From: Lachnospiraceae bacterium
GTDB lineage: Bacteria; Bacillota; Clostridia; Lachnospirales; Lachnospiraceae
Length of the DNA stretch: 55,566 bases
NCBI GenBank assembly: GCA_015057615.1
Contig: SVEA01000086.1
Location: forward strand, 1 to 55,566
Reading direction: 5' to 3'
The translations under genes were made by a program, and so were the position numbers. Positions 1 through 8,430 of the stretch are shown here, in pieces (the first letter of the stretch is position 1; every line of letters starts with the position of its first letter). Under the pieces are notes generated by a model. It was given only the letters and a program-made list of their open reading frames with translations, ran no database searches and was not told the DNA's origin.

Positions 1-2
1 AC

Positions 3-35
3 GATATCGGAGAAGAAGGCTTTTATATCTTCTAA
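3..35 (+). CDS. Possible C-terminal tail of a gene entering from the left (partial)
   Basis: One plus frame is open from base 3 to a TAA at 33-35 and encodes DIGEEGFYIF. A strong hairpin (52-81) follows 16 nt later, as expected after a gene end. Ten residues cannot identify a product, and the frame could be fortuitous. Confidence 0.3.
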   Translation, partial: DIGEEGFYIF

Positions 36-51
36 TCTGCCATCGTCTACT

Positions 52-81
52 TCAAGCGCCTGCACCTGTGCAGGCGCTTAT
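52..81 (+). terminator. GC-rich hairpin, possible terminator
   Basis: AGCGCCTGCAC and GTGCAGGCGCT form a perfect 11-bp stem with a two-base loop. No T tract follows on either strand, so it may be a weak terminator or 3' stabiliser for the gene entering from the left. Confidence 0.45.
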
Positions 82-124
82 AATTATGGGTTACGGTGAA
101 TGGAGCATTTTCCTATAAAGCAAG

Positions 125-297
125 AAAGAGTTTCGCTGGCAAAACTCTAGCGCCGAGCACGGCCAGCATCGCTGGCAAAATACTACGAATACATGTTTCA
201 AGTATTCGTTGCGTGCTGAGTGCGTCATCCCAATGCGAACTATGTTCGCATGGAGCATTTTCATTGAATAGAACGAAACCTTCCTATTCAATGAAAA
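125..297 (+). ncRNA. Structured repeat family R, copy R1 (candidate RNA element)
   Basis: First of three copies of a five-helix element, the others being 5931-6062 and 21674-21846. Seen in order: hairpin AGAGTTT.../...AACTCT (127-148); the conserved string GCGCCGA (150-156), whose GCGC and following AGCACG pair with GTGC and CGTGCT near 212-223 to close a junction; two hairpins inside it, CCAGC/GCTGG and CGAATAC/GTATTCG; conserved CATCC then ATGCGAAC/GTTCGCAT closed by TCC/GGA; and a 14-bp 3' hairpin (258-271 with 284-297). It lies just beyond the 3' end of the minus-strand binding-protein gene. Function unknown. A MITE-like origin is possible, but no terminal inverted repeat or target duplication was seen. 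Confidence 0.6.
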
Positions 298-301
298 TAG
301 G

Positions 302-349
302 AGCTGTTTCCTTCGTACAAACAGCCCCTACTCAAGCTTTTTTTAAGCT
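302..349 (-). terminator. Hairpins after the binding-protein gene
   Basis: On the minus strand the stop of the binding-protein gene is followed by AAGCTT/AAGCTT and then a GGGGCTGTTT/AAACAGCTCC hairpin ending in TATTTTC. This is a plausible intrinsic terminator for the prfB-cheW-binding protein run. Confidence 0.45.
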
Positions 350-1182
350 TACTTACTTGTATGATTTGCAGTAAACTCTTCTATCTTGCCATCCTCTATT
401 AACTGCTCAATTACCTTATTAATTTGATCCAATAATTCCTGATTTCCTTTCTGTATAGCAATTGCATATTTATCCTCAAATAAAGTTCCATCAAGAATTG
501 TTAGTTTTTCGTTAGAATCTACCAGCTCCTGTGCAGGATATTGATCCATAACAATACAGTCGATTTTACCATTCAAAAGGTCTTGTGCAGCCTGGGCAAA
601 TTTCGTATAGCGTTTGGTCTTTTTTGCTTTAATATTCTCTTCTACATAGAAGTCAGCAATATTTCCCTGCTGTACACCGATTACTTTATCCGTAAGATCA
701 TCCAAACTTGCTACGGCAGGATTCTCCTTATTCACAACGACTACTTCGGTGGAATTCACATAATCCATGGAAAAATCCATAACCTCCTGCCGGTCTTCGC
801 TCACCGAAACACCTGCAGCGACAAAATCAATGGTACCATTTTGAACCGCCATTAACGCTCCGTCAAAATCCATGTTTTTAATCACAAGTTCTTTTCCTAA
901 TGCATCCGCGATTGCCTTTGCTATATCCATATCAATACCGACAACCTCATTGCCCTCCATATATTCGTAAGGTGCAAATCCCGCTTCCGTACCAACGATG
1001 ATGGTCTTACTTTCTTCCTCATCCTTGTCGGCGTCTTGCTCGTTGTCTACATCCGGCTGCCCGCCGTTCTCTGTATTATTCTCCTGATTCCCGGCATCAT
1101 TTTTTTCTTTGGTTCCGCATGCCGCTAGGATCCCGGTCATCATCATTGCTAAAAATAGCAATCCAATTATTTTCTTTTTCAT
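349..1182 (-). CDS. Amino-acid ABC transporter substrate-binding lipoprotein (SBP_bac_3 family)
   Basis: This is an extracytoplasmic solute-binding protein of 277 residues, of the family that delivers polar amino acids to ABC importers. The N-terminus is a lipoprotein signal with lipobox LAAC and lipidated Cys at residue 22. An Asp/Glu/Asn-rich linker runs to about residue 58, and the binding domain (starting IIVGTEAGFAPYEY) fills the rest at normal family length. The start has GGAGG 13-14 nt upstream. No permease or ATPase gene is adjacent, so it either uses a transporter encoded elsewhere or serves as a sensory binding protein. It follows cheW by about 48 nt on the same strand. The specific ligand cannot be read from sequence. 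Confidence 0.85.
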   Translation of the reverse strand: MKKKIIGLLFLAMMMTGILAACGTKEKNDAGNQENNTENGGQPDVDNEQDADKDEEESKTIIVGTEAGFAPYEYMEGNEVVGIDMDIAKAIADALGKELVIKNMDFDGALMAVQNGTIDFVAAGVSVSEDRQEVMDFSMDYVNSTEVVVVNKENPAVASLDDLTDKVIGVQQGNIADFYVEENIKAKKTKRYTKFAQAAQDLLNGKIDCIVMDQYPAQELVDSNEKLTILDGTLFEDKYAIAIQKGNQELLDQINKVIEQLIEDGKIEEFTANHTSK

Positions 1183-1230
1183 ATACTTTCTTTTATTCCT
1201 CCAATTATTTGCAAATCGTCAAGCAGTATC

Positions 1231-1689
1231 CTATTGCTTAAGCATTGCTTTTATTTTGCTTTGCTCCTCCTCGGATAAAATGCCATCAAGCTCCATAAGA
1301 ATCAATAAATGGTCATTACTTTTCGTTACTGCTTTGATATAAGAGGTGTCTTTATTCTTAACCAGCGGCGGAACGTCCAGGATCTGTTCTTCTTCAAATG
1401 CAACAATTTCTTCCATTTTATCCACTTCATAAGCGATCGTTATTCCATTGGAGTTGGTTACTATGAGCCTTGTATCCTCATCCGCTTCTTTCTCCTTCAG
1501 CCTAAATTTCTTACGAAGGCTGTATACCGGAAGCTTATCTCCACGGAGTATAATCATGCCTTTCATATTCGCCGGGGCATTGGCAGCTTTCTCAATAGGA
1601 ACCGGCTTCTCTATGGAATTAATATTCATGATATCCAATCCGTAACTTTCTTCCCCAAGCTTGAAAATTGCCTGTTTTGTACTTTGCAT
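1231..1689 (-). CDS. cheW: CheW-like chemotaxis coupling protein
   Basis: CheW is the cytoplasmic adaptor linking methyl-accepting chemoreceptors to the CheA kinase. The 152-residue product is a single CheW domain: N-terminal beta strands (QAIFKLGEESYGLDI), the family-typical MKGMIILRGDKLPVYSL segment near residue 45, and the strand NGITIAYEVDKMEEI. The length is normal. It lies only 11 nt after the prfB stop and ahead of the binding lipoprotein, so it is probably cotranscribed from the secA-prfB side rather than from a chemotaxis operon. A C-terminal acidic/basic helix (LSEEEQSKIKAMLKQ) extends slightly past the core. It could be a CheV-type adaptor without a receiver domain, but CheW is the simplest reading. 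Confidence 0.9.
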   Translation of the reverse strand: MQSTKQAIFKLGEESYGLDIMNINSIEKPVPIEKAANAPANMKGMIILRGDKLPVYSLRKKFRLKEKEADEDTRLIVTNSNGITIAYEVDKMEEIVAFEEEQILDVPPLVKNKDTSYIKAVTKSNDHLLILMELDGILSEEEQSKIKAMLKQ

Positions 1690-1700
1690 TGTAACCCCTC

Positions 1701-2826
1701 CTATGAAATTACTTCACTTTTCTTTTGTGCATTCCATTTTAGATATGCGTTAATAAATGGATCAATATTACCGTCTAAAACACTGTTTGCATTTCCGATT
1801 TCTTCGTTTGTTCTATGGTCCTTTACCATCGTATAAGGCTGCATCACATAGGACCGAATCTGATTTCCCCATCCGATTTCCTTGACCTCTCCGCGAATAT
1901 CCGAGATTTTCTCTTGATTTTCCTGCTGCCTAAGCAGATATAGCTTTGCTTTCAGCATCTGCATCGCTTTATCCTTGTTCTGCAATTGGGAACGTTCATT
2001 CTGGCATTGAACTACAATATTCGTGGGAATATGGGTAATTCTTATCGCGGAGGAAGTCTTGTTAACATGCTGGCCGCCTGCTCCGCTGGAATGATAGGTA
2101 TCAATTCTTAAATCCTTCTCATCAATCTCAATTCCGGTATCCTCTTCAATATCCGGCATAACATCACAGGAAACAAAGGAAGTCTGCCGCTTTCCTGCCG
2201 CATTAAACGGTGAGATTCGTACCAAGCGATGAACGCCTCGTTCTGATTTCAGATAGCCGAAAGCATTAAAGCCATTGATCTCCATCGTAATGGATTTTAA
2301 CCCGGCTTCATCGCCATCCAAAAAGTCCAGAATTTCAACCTGAAAGCCTTTCTTATCCGCCCATCTCTGATACATACGGCTGAGCATGCCTGCCCAATCA
2401 CAGCTTTCGGTCCCCCCTGCGCCTGCGTGCAGAGTAAGAATCGCATTGTAGCTGTCATATTCTTCAGAGAGTAACGTTTTCAGCTTCAGTTCTTCCATTC
2501 CCTGAATAAATTCCTCCAAGGCTTCACTAATCTCAGGTAAAAGTGATGAATCATTTTCTTCATAACCTATTTGAATGAGTGTTTCAACATCGTCATATCT
2601 GGTCTTAAGCTGGTGAAATTCCTCCACCGTATCTTTCAGGTTCTTCAATTCCTTCATCAGACCCTGCGCCTTATCGGCTTCCTCCCAAAAACCGGGTTCT
2701 TCCATGGTTTGTTCAATTTCCCTTATCCGATTTTTCTTACCGGCAAGGTCAAAGTGAATCCCCCATTTCGTTTAATGGTTGTTCATACGTGCTTAGTGTA
2801 TATTTATACTGATCTAATTCTACCAC
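1701..2826 (-). CDS. prfB: Peptide chain release factor 2, with programmed +1 frameshift
   Basis: RF2 ends translation at UGA and UAA. The reading frame starts at a GTG (2826-2824) behind AGAGGTGG and encodes 25 codons ending CTT (2754-2752), followed by an in-frame TGA (2751-2749). Shifting by one base (CTT T GAC) joins it to a 349-residue frame, giving 374 residues. GGGGG lies just upstream of the shift site, as in the classical autoregulatory frameshift: low RF2 lets the ribosome slip at the UGA. Counted over the fused protein, the stop-codon recognition motif SPF is at 205-207 and the catalytic GGQ at 250-252. It lies downstream of secA and upstream of cheW. The frameshift makes a single-frame start at 2705 wrong. 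Confidence 0.95.
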
Positions 2827-3045
2827 TATACCACCTCTTTCAATTTATTATATATCGCATTTAATAAAAATGCAATACCAAATTATAAAAATACATTATT
2901 TGCATTCCTATCTATCCATATATTCTATTTTTCTACGGTTCAAAGCCATATAATTTACTTCTTCATTCCCGTATATTATATGACTTAACCATACTAGCAG
3001 CATACGCTGCAGCTTTTTAATTTTATACTTTATACATTATTTCGT

Positions 3046-3088
3046 TAAATAAGGGTTGTTGCAAAACAAATACAACAACCTCTTATAT
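3046..3088 (-). terminator. Weak intrinsic terminator after secA
   Basis: GGTTGTTG and CAACAACC form an 8-bp stem just after the secA stop, followed on the minus strand by CTTATTT. The U tract is poor, so read-through into prfB is likely. Confidence 0.45.
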
Positions 3089-3099
3089 GCCGACAATAT

Positions 3100-5673
3100 T
3101 TATACATTTCTTCCGCAGCAATGCTTATATTTACGACCGCTTCCACATGGGCAGGGATCGTTCGGTTGAATCTTCTTACCGGTTCTTTTTACCGGAGTAT
3201 TGGCAGTGCTATCGTCACGGTTGGTACCGGTAACCTTCGCAACCTCTTCTCTTTCCACCTTCTGCTCTACGCGGACATGCATTAATGCCTTTACCGTATC
3301 CTCTCGAATCGATGTGGTCATTGCCTCAAACATCTCATAGCCCTGGAATTTATATTCTATAATCGGCTGACGCTGTCCGTATGCCTGAAGTCCAATACCT
3401 TGGCGCAGCTGATCCATATCATCGATATGATCCATCCACTTTCGGTCAATTACCTTTAGCAGTATGACACGCTCTAACTCACGGATATGCTCGACCTCCG
3501 GGAATTCCGCCTCTTTGGCCTCATAATACTTAACCGCCTGCTCCTTCAGCTGTTGGATCAGATCATTCTTCTTCATATGCTTCATCTGCTCATCCGTCAG
3601 CTCGATTTCCGATAACGGAATAATCTGAAGCAGCAGATTATTTAATTCAGGAATATCCCAGTCCGGCGAAGGCTGGTCATCACCGATACAGGAATTCACA
3701 CATCCCTCTACGGTATCTGTAATCATACGGTAAATCGTATCCCGCATGCTTTCGCCGTCTAATACCCTTCTTCGCTCTGCATAGATAATTTCTCTTTGCT
3801 CATTATTCACCTGATCATATTCCAACAAATTCTTACGAATACCAAAGTTATTGCTCTCGATTCTCTTTTGCGCTTTTTCAATCGCATTGGAAAGCATCTT
3901 ATGCTCGATCTGTTCTCCTTCCGGAATACCCAAAGAGTTGAATATGCTCATCAGACGTTCCTGTCCGAACAGACGCATCAGATCATCTTCCAGTGATATA
4001 TAGAAACGGGATTCACCTGGATCTCCCTGTCTTCCGGCACGTCCACGAAGCTGATTATCAATACGTCTTGCCTCATGGCGCTCCGTTCCGATAATCTTTA
4101 ATCCGCCTGCCTCGACTACGCCTTCGCCCAATTTAATGTCCGTACCACGTCCTGCCATATTGGTTGCGATCGTTACCGCACCCAGCTGCCCGGCATCCGC
4201 AATAATTTCGGCTTCCATCTCATGGAACTTAGCGTTTAATACCTTATGGGGTATATTTTTTTTCTTTAACAGGGAGCTGATTTCTTCGGAGGATTCAATT
4301 GTTATGGTACCAACCAGAACCGGCTGGCCTTTCTTATGAGAATCAATGATCTCCTGAATGATCGCATTCAGTTTCTCATGCCTTGTCTTATATACCGCAT
4401 CCTGCTGGTCAATACGGATCACAGGCCGGTTTGTCGGAACCTCAATGACATCCATTCCGTAGATTTCTCTGAACTCCTGCTCTTCTGTTAAAGCAGTACC
4501 GGTCATACCGCACTTCTTATTATATTTATTAAAGAAGTTCTGGAACGTAATCGTTGCCAGTGTCTTACTCTCTCTTTTTACCTTAACGTTCTCTTTTGCT
4601 TCGATTGCCTGATGTAAGCCATCGCTGTAACGTCTGCCCGGCATAATACGTCCGGTAAATTCATCCACGATCAGGACCTCATCATCCTTAACCACATAAT
4701 CCTTATCCCGGAACATCAGATTATGTGCACGGAGGGCAAGTATAATATTATGCTGGATCTCAAGGTTCTCTGGATCTGCCAGGTTCTCAATATGGAAGAA
4801 ATCCTCAACCTTCTTAACGCCTTCCTCGGTCAGATTGACGTTCTTTTCTTTTTCATTAACAACAAAGTCGCCTTCCTCTTCGATTTCCTCTTTCATAAGA
4901 GCCGCCATCTTGGTAAGCTCCGCGCTTTCCTTTCCTTTGACCAGCTGCCGGGCAAGAATATCGCAGACACGGTATAATTCCGTGGATTTACCGCTTTGTC
5001 CGGAAATGATCAGAGGCGTTCTTGCTTCGTCAATTAAAACGGAATCCACCTCGTCAATAATCGCATAGTGAAGCTTACGCTGTACTAACTGTTCCTTATA
5101 GATAACCATGTTATCCCGCAGATAATCAAAACCTAATTCGTTGTTCGTAGCATAGGTGATATCGCATGCATAGGCTTCCCTGCGCTCATCCTTGTCCATA
5201 CTATTCAGGATAACACCAACCGTTAAGCCAAGGAATTCATGGATCTTCCCCATCCATTCCGCGTCACGTTTTGCCAGATAATCATTTACTGTTACAATAT
5301 GCACGCCCTCGCCTTCCAGGGCATTGAGATAAGCCGGTAAGGATGCCACCAGGGTCTTACCTTCACCGGTACGCATCTCCGTGATTCGTCCCTGATGTAA
5401 GATAACACCACCGATTAGCTGTACGCGGTAGTGCCGCATCCCAAGGACTCTCTTCGCAGCTTCCCGAACAACTGCATAAGCCTCCGGCAATAAATCATTT
5501 AATGTTTCACCATTTTTCAGTCTATTCTTAAATTCTTCTGTCTTTCCTCTCAAAGCTTCATCCGAAAGCTTTTCCATATCCGGTTCGAGAGCTTCAATTC
5601 TATCCACGACTGGTATGACTCGCTTAACTTCCCGTTCACTATGAGTCCCGAATATCTTCTCTATTAATCCCAT
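3100..5673 (-). CDS. secA: Preprotein translocase ATPase SecA
   Basis: SecA is the motor ATPase that drives unfolded secretory proteins through SecYEG at the membrane. The 857-residue product is full length. Visible parts in order: Walker A ([11 protein letters not shown], near residue 100), DEAD-like box ([14 protein letters not shown]), the preprotein cross-linking region, the second helicase domain ([16 protein letters not shown]), the helical scaffold ([16 protein letters not shown]), and a C-terminal zinc tail [13 protein letters not shown] that binds SecB or ribosomes in the family. It sits between hpf and prfB, an order common in clostridia. Confidence 0.98.
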   Translation of the reverse strand: MGLIEKIFGTHSEREVKRVIPVVDRIEALEPDMEKLSDEALRGKTEEFKNRLKNGETLNDLLPEAYAVVREAAKRVLGMRHYRVQLIGGVILHQGRITEMRTGEGKTLVASLPAYLNALEGEGVHIVTVNDYLAKRDAEWMGKIHEFLGLTVGVILNSMDKDERREAYACDITYATNNELGFDYLRDNMVIYKEQLVQRKLHYAIIDEVDSVLIDEARTPLIISGQSGKSTELYRVCDILARQLVKGKESAELTKMAALMKEEIEEEGDFVVNEKEKNVNLTEEGVKKVEDFFHIENLADPENLEIQHNIILALRAHNLMFRDKDYVVKDDEVLIVDEFTGRIMPGRRYSDGLHQAIEAKENVKVKRESKTLATITFQNFFNKYNKKCGMTGTALTEEQEFREIYGMDVIEVPTNRPVIRIDQQDAVYKTRHEKLNAIIQEIIDSHKKGQPVLVGTITIESSEEISSLLKKKNIPHKVLNAKFHEMEAEIIADAGQLGAVTIATNMAGRGTDIKLGEGVVEAGGLKIIGTERHEARRIDNQLRGRAGRQGDPGESRFYISLEDDLMRLFGQERLMSIFNSLGIPEGEQIEHKMLSNAIEKAQKRIESNNFGIRKNLLEYDQVNNEQREIIYAERRRVLDGESMRDTIYRMITDTVEGCVNSCIGDDQPSPDWDIPELNNLLLQIIPLSEIELTDEQMKHMKKNDLIQQLKEQAVKYYEAKEAEFPEVEHIRELERVILLKVIDRKWMDHIDDMDQLRQGIGLQAYGQRQPIIEYKFQGYEMFEAMTTSIREDTVKALMHVRVEQKVEREEVAKVTGTNRDDSTANTPVKRTGKKIQPNDPCPCGSGRKYKHCCGRNV

Positions 5674-5829
5674 AATTATTCACTCCTGTACTGTTCCGTA
5701 ATAATATAAACAATCATTCACCTTGTATTGTAACATTTACGTCCCTACTATTCAACTTATTTTTACTTTTATGACCGGAGTATCCATAGGTAAATCATTG
5801 AGAAAAAGGATTATTATAGGTTATGTAGG

Positions 5830-5930
5830 AAACTACCGGCAAGTAAAATTACCGCAGCAGGGCAGATCGGCGGGTAAATATGCGGTCACAAGGCCGAGAA
5901 AGCTGCCTGCCGGTACACTTGTCCGTTAAC
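5830..5930 (+). ncRNA. Foldable region with possible pseudoknot, 5' of structured copy R3
   Basis: Direct reading shows nested helices TACCGGCA (5834-5841)/TGCCGGTA (5908-5915), GGCAG (5861-5865)/CTGCC (5903-5907) and TCGGC (5867-5871)/GCCGA (5893-5897). In addition ACCGC (5851-5855) can pair with GCGGT (5882-5886), which crosses the second helix and would form a pseudoknot. TTACC (5849-5853) can instead pair with GGTAA (5873-5877), so the structures compete. The region runs straight into R3, suggesting one transcript of about 230 nt, perhaps from the weak TTGAGA/TATGTA-like signal near 5800-5827. No known riboswitch core was recognised. Confidence 0.45.
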
Positions 5931-6062
5931 AAAGAGTTTGCCTTGGCAAACTCTCGCGCCGAACGCGTTCTGCCGCAGGCAGATAAATACCTTATGCGTG
6001 AGTGTGCATCCTTATCGGAGCTTTTATTCTCGTATAGGACGCACTCCTATACGAGAATAAAA
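5931..6062 (+). ncRNA. Structured repeat family R, copy R3 (candidate RNA element)
   Basis: Third member of the R family, with a shared plan but different stem sequences. P1 is AGAGTTTGCC/GGCAAACTCT. The conserved GCGCCGA is followed by ACGC pairing with GCGT. The inner hairpin CTGCC/GGCAG replaces CCAGC/GCTGG. The conserved CATCC...GGAGC pair closes on a 5-nt loop instead of a long hairpin. The 3' helix (6022-6038 with 6046-6062) has the same position and ACG-containing loop as in R1 and R2 but a different stem. It lies between hpf and secA, antisense to their transcription, and its end overlaps the T tract of the hpf terminator. Confidence 0.6.
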
Positions 6063-6097
6063 AAACCGCCGCCGGTACCTATCGACCGGAGGCGGTT
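6053..6097 (-). terminator. Intrinsic terminator of hpf
   Basis: AAACCGCC (6062-6069) and GGCGGTTT (6090-6097) form a strong stem with further CCGG pairing inside. On the minus strand it is followed by a run of T, so it terminates hpf before secA. Confidence 0.85.
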
Positions 6098-6189
6098 TCC
6101 CCCTGCTAACCTAGCTAACATTATAACGAAAGCTGCAGTAATTACAAATTCTATACTGCTAAAAACTATTGTGAACCTTAGAAAGCATA

Positions 6190-6726
6190 TTAATACTCCG
6201 GTTCAATAAGACCGTAGGTATTGCCCTTTCTTTTATAAACAACATTTACCTCATCAGTTTGCGAATTCCGGAATACGAAGAAACTATGTCCCAACAGCTC
6301 CATCTGAACGCACGCTTCTTCCGGGTCCATTGGCTTAATAGCAAATTTCTTTGTCTTAACAATTTTGATGGTATCGTCTTCCTCATACTCATCATCCACA
6401 TATTTTTGATTAAAACTGGAAGCAGCCTGCTTATTATCAATAATTTTATTTTTATACTTTCTTAATTGACGTTCGATAATCTCCTCTACCAAATCGATGG
6501 AAACATACAAATCGCTGCTTGCCTGCTCCGCCCGGATAATATTTCCCTTCACCGGTATCGTAACCTCAATCTTTTGTCGTTCTTTTTCTGTACTAAGTGT
6601 TACATGCACTTCCGTATCAGGAGTAAAATATCTTTCAAGTTTTCCTATCTTTTCATAAACTGCTGTCTTTAAGCCCTCTGTGACGTCAATATTCTTACCA
6701 CTAATAATATAACGCATCGTGCTCAA
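6190..6726 (-). CDS. hpf: Ribosome hibernation promoting factor, long form
   Basis: Long-form HPF binds the 30S decoding centre with its N-terminal domain and dimerises 70S ribosomes into inactive 100S particles through its C-terminal domain. The 178-residue protein has both: an N-terminal RaiA/S30AE fold (IISGKNIDVTEGLKTAVYEK), a charged linker near residues 100-120, and the C-terminal domain (IVKTKKFAIKPMDPEEACVQ) ending near GLIEPEY. This length marks the Gram-positive long type. The start has AAAAGGAG upstream. It has its own near-consensus promoter and a strong terminator, so it is a single-gene unit ahead of secA. Confidence 0.96.
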   Translation of the reverse strand: MSTMRYIISGKNIDVTEGLKTAVYEKIGKLERYFTPDTEVHVTLSTEKERQKIEVTIPVKGNIIRAEQASSDLYVSIDLVEEIIERQLRKYKNKIIDNKQAASSFNQKYVDDEYEEDDTIKIVKTKKFAIKPMDPEEACVQMELLGHSFFVFRNSQTDEVNVVYKRKGNTYGLIEPEY

Positions 6727-6799
6727 CTCCTTTTTACATTCATGTCAGCATCCTCAGATCATGAGCAAAAAGCAGGTTCATGGTCTTGCTGCTCCACTC

Positions 6800-6824
6800 G
6801 GAAATTGCAAATTTTGCAATTCCT
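6800..6824 (-). promoter_or_regulatory. Hairpin in the hpf 5' leader
   Basis: The leader downstream of the hpf promoter contains an inverted repeat (GGAAaTTGCA/TGCAAaTTCC). A second weaker pairing (GAGCAGCAAG with CTTTTTGCTC) lies nearer the gene. They may affect mRNA stability or translation; no mechanism is shown. Confidence 0.35.
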
Positions 6825-6836
6825 CGTTACGCCTTT

Positions 6837-6865
6837 ATTATACCATAGAGCGAAAGAAGTGACAA
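6837..6865 (-). promoter_or_regulatory. Promoter of hpf
   Basis: TTGTCA (6865-6860) and TATAAT (6842-6837) are separated by 17 bases, one mismatch from the housekeeping consensus. It gives a leader of about 105 nt. Confidence 0.75.
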
Positions 6866-7101
6866 GCAACGATTCTGCTGTAAAATGGAATCGCATAAAA
6901 TATCACTAGTTTACATATTATCCCATATGATAATTACATAAATTTTATTTATTCGCCAAATTACAATTTATTACCGTTAATTTGTTATCTCTTTTCTTTA
7001 TTATCCGACAATTAAAAAGTCAAGCCGGAATTAAAATAAGAACCGGGGATTTTGTCGATTTATCATAAGTTACAAAACGCATTTTCGTCCTTGACACTAA
7101 G

Positions 7102-7201
7102 TTATCCATGCGACAGAGGTAGATGAATAATGTGGATAATGTGGATAAACCCGTGTATAACTTTATTTTATTCAAATATTCCGGTAATAACTTGTGGATA
7201 A
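7102..7201. promoter_or_regulatory. Cluster of DnaA-box-like sites in AT-rich DNA
   Basis: TGTGGATAA, a perfect DnaA box, occurs at 7131-7139, 7140-7148 (abutting) and 7193-7201. TTATCCATG (7102-7110, opposite orientation) and CGTGTATAA (7152-7160) are near matches. The surrounding 6.9-7.6 kb has no gene and is very AT-rich. This looks like an origin or DnaA-binding locus, but no dnaA or dnaN is present here. It may be a secondary DnaA-titrating site. Confidence 0.5.
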
Positions 7202-7518
7202 CTTTTTGATAATATGTAAATCGAATTGCAAGAATATACATTTTTTGTAAACCAAGTCAATTAATTTGTGCAAGTTGCACATTCCACATTTTGTCAATAG
7301 GACTTTTCGATAGTTCTGGTTTTTTCACAATAACAAAAAACTTTTCAAATTTAATCAATTTTCTAAATTTTTTGAATATTAACATAACATATTCAATTAT
7401 TTACTGGCTACCATATATTGTGTTCTTCTAAGGAATACCAACTAAACTGCATAATTCGAAGTAGATGTACAATTTTTTTGATCTCGTTCCAATAAACTTA
7501 TCCGAAACATTCATAAAA

Positions 7519-7574
7519 ACAGGCTATTTCCGGAATATTATCAAAGGAAAGATAATCTTGCCGGAATAGCCTGT
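7519..7574 (-). terminator. Intrinsic terminator of the PilZ gene
   Basis: ACAGGCTATT/AATAGCCTGT, with inner CCGG/CCGG and ATTATC/GATAAT pairing, forms a long stem. TTTTTATG follows on the minus strand. Confidence 0.85.
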
Positions 7575-7616
7575 CATTTCACAATTCCTATCCAGTTAAT
7601 GTATATTATTAATGTT

Positions 7617-7985
7617 CTATGTAAATTTATTCAACTTTTTCTCGTATTTATCCACTTTATCAGCAAGGAAAGGTGCCAGGCCTACGAATTCTGCACCATA
7701 CACATGCCGGTGATGCTCCGAAGGCAAAGCTCGGACAATTCGAATGACAACACGAAAGAAATCCCCCTCCCCGAGATTAATCAGTGCTCGAAAGTAATAC
7801 CCAACGGGAAGCTTTGATTCACTAAGAAAGCCAATTCCGCTTTTTGAGATATCAAATACATAAACCGATGCATTGATATCTTTTAGTACCACGTAATCCT
7901 GTTTAAATATCTCATCCACTTCCAGACGCAAATCAATTGGAAGCCTCTTATATCTTCTTCTTTCTATCTTCTCCTTCTCCTGCAT
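7617..7985 (-). CDS. PilZ-domain protein (putative c-di-GMP receptor)
   Basis: PilZ domains bind cyclic di-GMP and act as effectors of motility and surface behaviour. The product from the chosen start is 122 residues and is essentially one PilZ domain. The arginine motif RRRYKR is near residues 9-14 and the second motif DISKSGIGF follows about 35 residues later, matching the RxxxR and D/NxSxxG ligand-binding pattern. An ATG four codons upstream is possible, but the internal ATG is preceded by GGAGG at proper spacing and was chosen. It is monocistronic with its own terminator. With cheW, yjfB and flagellar genes nearby, a motility role is likely but not shown. Confidence 0.85.
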   Translation of the reverse strand: MQEKEKIERRRYKRLPIDLRLEVDEIFKQDYVVLKDINASVYVFDISKSGIGFLSESKLPVGYYFRALINLGEGDFFRVVIRIVRALPSEHHRHVYGAEFVGLAPFLADKVDKYEKKLNKFT

Positions 7986-8126
7986 AATATCCTCCATGCC
8001 GCCATCGGCAGCTCAAATCAGTAAGCAATATGAACTATTTTTTCTACACCCATCCTTATTTTAGCATAATACTTTTATTTTTCCAACTAGTAATTAGCAA
8101 CATTTACCAGTTTCATAAAGAAGAAG

Positions 8127-8330
8127 GTTACTGTTCACACCCGCCATATATACCATGTTATGATTTCGTCAAATGTATCCGAATCGGAGACGCTTTCGCT
8201 TAGTTGCATTACGTAGCGGTACATAAGACTCCGAAATACGGAGCCAAAGTACCAACGAATGCAAATACTCCTTATCGGATATCATTTGTCGAAATCATAT
8301 TATAGACTTTACCCATGTGTGAACAGTAAC
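8127..8330. mobile_element. MITE-like palindromic element A
   Basis: The element is bounded by perfect 14-bp inverted repeats, GTTACTGTTCACAC and GTGTGAACAGTAAC, and flanked on both sides by AGAAG, a plausible 5-bp target duplication. Inside are further inverted arms (ATGATTTCG...ATCCGA, 8159-8182 against 8275-8298) and a central hairpin module at 8206-8262 shared with element family B. It has no coding capacity. It fills most of the gap between the PilZ and NlpC/P60 genes. Confidence 0.65.
8206..8262 (+). repeat. Covarying hairpin module M inside element A
   Basis: The outer stem is GCATT/AATGC, the middle stem GGTAC (8218-8222)/GTACC (8249-8253) and the inner stem CTCCG (8229-8233)/CGGAG (8239-8243). 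The unpaired strings ACGTAGC, ATAAGA and CAACG match the module copies at 11625-11676 and 44584-44641, while outer and inner stems differ. Confidence 0.55.
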
Positions 8331-8356
8331 AGAAGAAGAGAGCCTTATTTGATTTT

Positions 8357-8394
8357 TTCAAAACAAAGGAGTGGGATTATTAAAATCCCACTCC
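8357..8394 (-). terminator. Intrinsic terminator of the NlpC/P60 gene
   Basis: GGAGTGGGAT (8368-8377) and ATCCCACTCC (8385-8394) form a perfect 10-bp stem with a short loop. TTTGTTTTG follows on the minus strand. Confidence 0.8.
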
Positions 8395-8430
8395 AACGAT
8401 TGCCATAGCGCCTATCCTATAGAGCCTTAT

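Noticed and set aside
96-374. Open frame covering R1, similar to a frame in R2 (LAPS.ASIAGKILRIHVSSIR)
   Set aside because: The similarity follows from the shared structured DNA element. The frames differ in start, have no ribosome site and R3 does not keep them; stem covariation fits RNA better than protein.
2571-2705. prfB start at the ATG near 2705
   Set aside because: It would remove the N-terminal domain; the upstream frame with CTT-TGA-C explains the full protein.
5830-6062. raiA-motif RNA assignment because hpf (raiA) is adjacent
   Set aside because: The element lies downstream of and antisense to hpf, not upstream as is usual, and its R-family half is repeated elsewhere. I could not verify the consensus.
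7102-7201. Full chromosomal origin (oriC) call
   Set aside because: The boxes are real, but no dnaA/dnaN/rpmH context is present and skew cannot be measured here, so only a DnaA-box cluster is reported.
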